Assembly (NCBI GenBank): GCA_900321055.1
Contig: ONUQ01000183.1
Location: forward strand, 1 to 7,446
Direction of reading: 5' to 3'
Length of the DNA stretch: 7,446 bases
DNA from: an uncultured Elusimicrobia bacterium
GTDB taxonomy: Bacteria > Elusimicrobiota > Endomicrobiia > Endomicrobiales > Endomicrobiaceae
Part shown: one piece after another, positions 7,358-7,446 of the stretch
How the letters are laid out: the number at the start of each line of letters is the position of its first letter
How positions within the stretch are numbered: the stretch's first letter is position 1
Program-made: the position numbers and the translations under genes
Notes under the pieces: generated by a model
Database searches by the model: none
Seen by the model: the letters and a program-made list of their open reading frames with translations, nothing else
What the model was told of the DNA's origin: nothing

Positions 7358-7446
7358 TGTTGTGTAGAGGTTCAATACATATTGGACTTTTAGGAATAAC
7401 AATAGGGTAGCATATTTTTATTTAAAAAATCCATAGGAGTAATGTA

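Noticed and set aside
7435..7446. Start of a plus-strand gene at the window edge (AGGAG then ATG at 7442)
   Set aside because: Only two bases separate AGGAG and ATG, too short for a good site, and five bases of coding sequence cannot be judged.

Overview
The window is a low-GC, A-rich bacterial segment using the standard code, with clear Shine-Dalgarno sites and tightly packed genes on the plus strand. The combination of very low GC, intact housekeeping genes and genes in early decay suggests a genome under reduction, such as a host-associated bacterium. The Elusimicrobiota/Endomicrobium group is one possibility, but this is a guess from style and not shown by the sequence.

Layout: (1) bases 1-335 hold what looks like the decayed 3' end of an unrecognised gene, then a leader with a near-perfect 15-base direct repeat and a weak promoter candidate. 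(2) Bases 336-3718 are a nucleoside-catabolism operon: deoB (phosphopentomutase), punA (trimeric-type purine nucleoside phosphorylase) and a pyrimidine/thymidine phosphorylase gene (deoA/pdp). Junctions overlap by 4 and 1 bases. The phosphorylase gene is broken by two single-base losses, 30 bases apart, each in an A7 tract where A8 would restore the frame. (3) Bases 3733-5780 carry a good promoter and recJ, a single-strand DNA exonuclease with about 90 extra residues in its catalytic domain. (4) Bases 5891-6955 encode a methylthioadenosine-phosphorylase-family enzyme with an in-frame Sec signal peptide and a K/N-rich linker. A second ATG with its own GGAGG site lies exactly at the start of the normal enzyme. 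(5) Bases 6956-7180 hold no gene I can see. (6) On the minus strand is a tRNA-Leu(CAA) with its own promoter, ending in a strong terminator at 7181-7211 that is symmetrical and probably serves both strands. Bases 7358-7446 hold nothing convincing.

Working together, PunA and the pyrimidine phosphorylase would split nucleosides into bases and (deoxy)ribose 1-phosphate. DeoB moves the phosphate to C5 and feeds the sugar into central metabolism. The MTAP-family enzyme does an analogous phosphorolysis, probably of methylthioadenosine. If the pyrimidine phosphorylase is truly dead, the purine branch still feeds DeoB. The two most interesting points are the dual-start, potentially exported phosphorylase and the paired poly(A) lesions in deoA/pdp.
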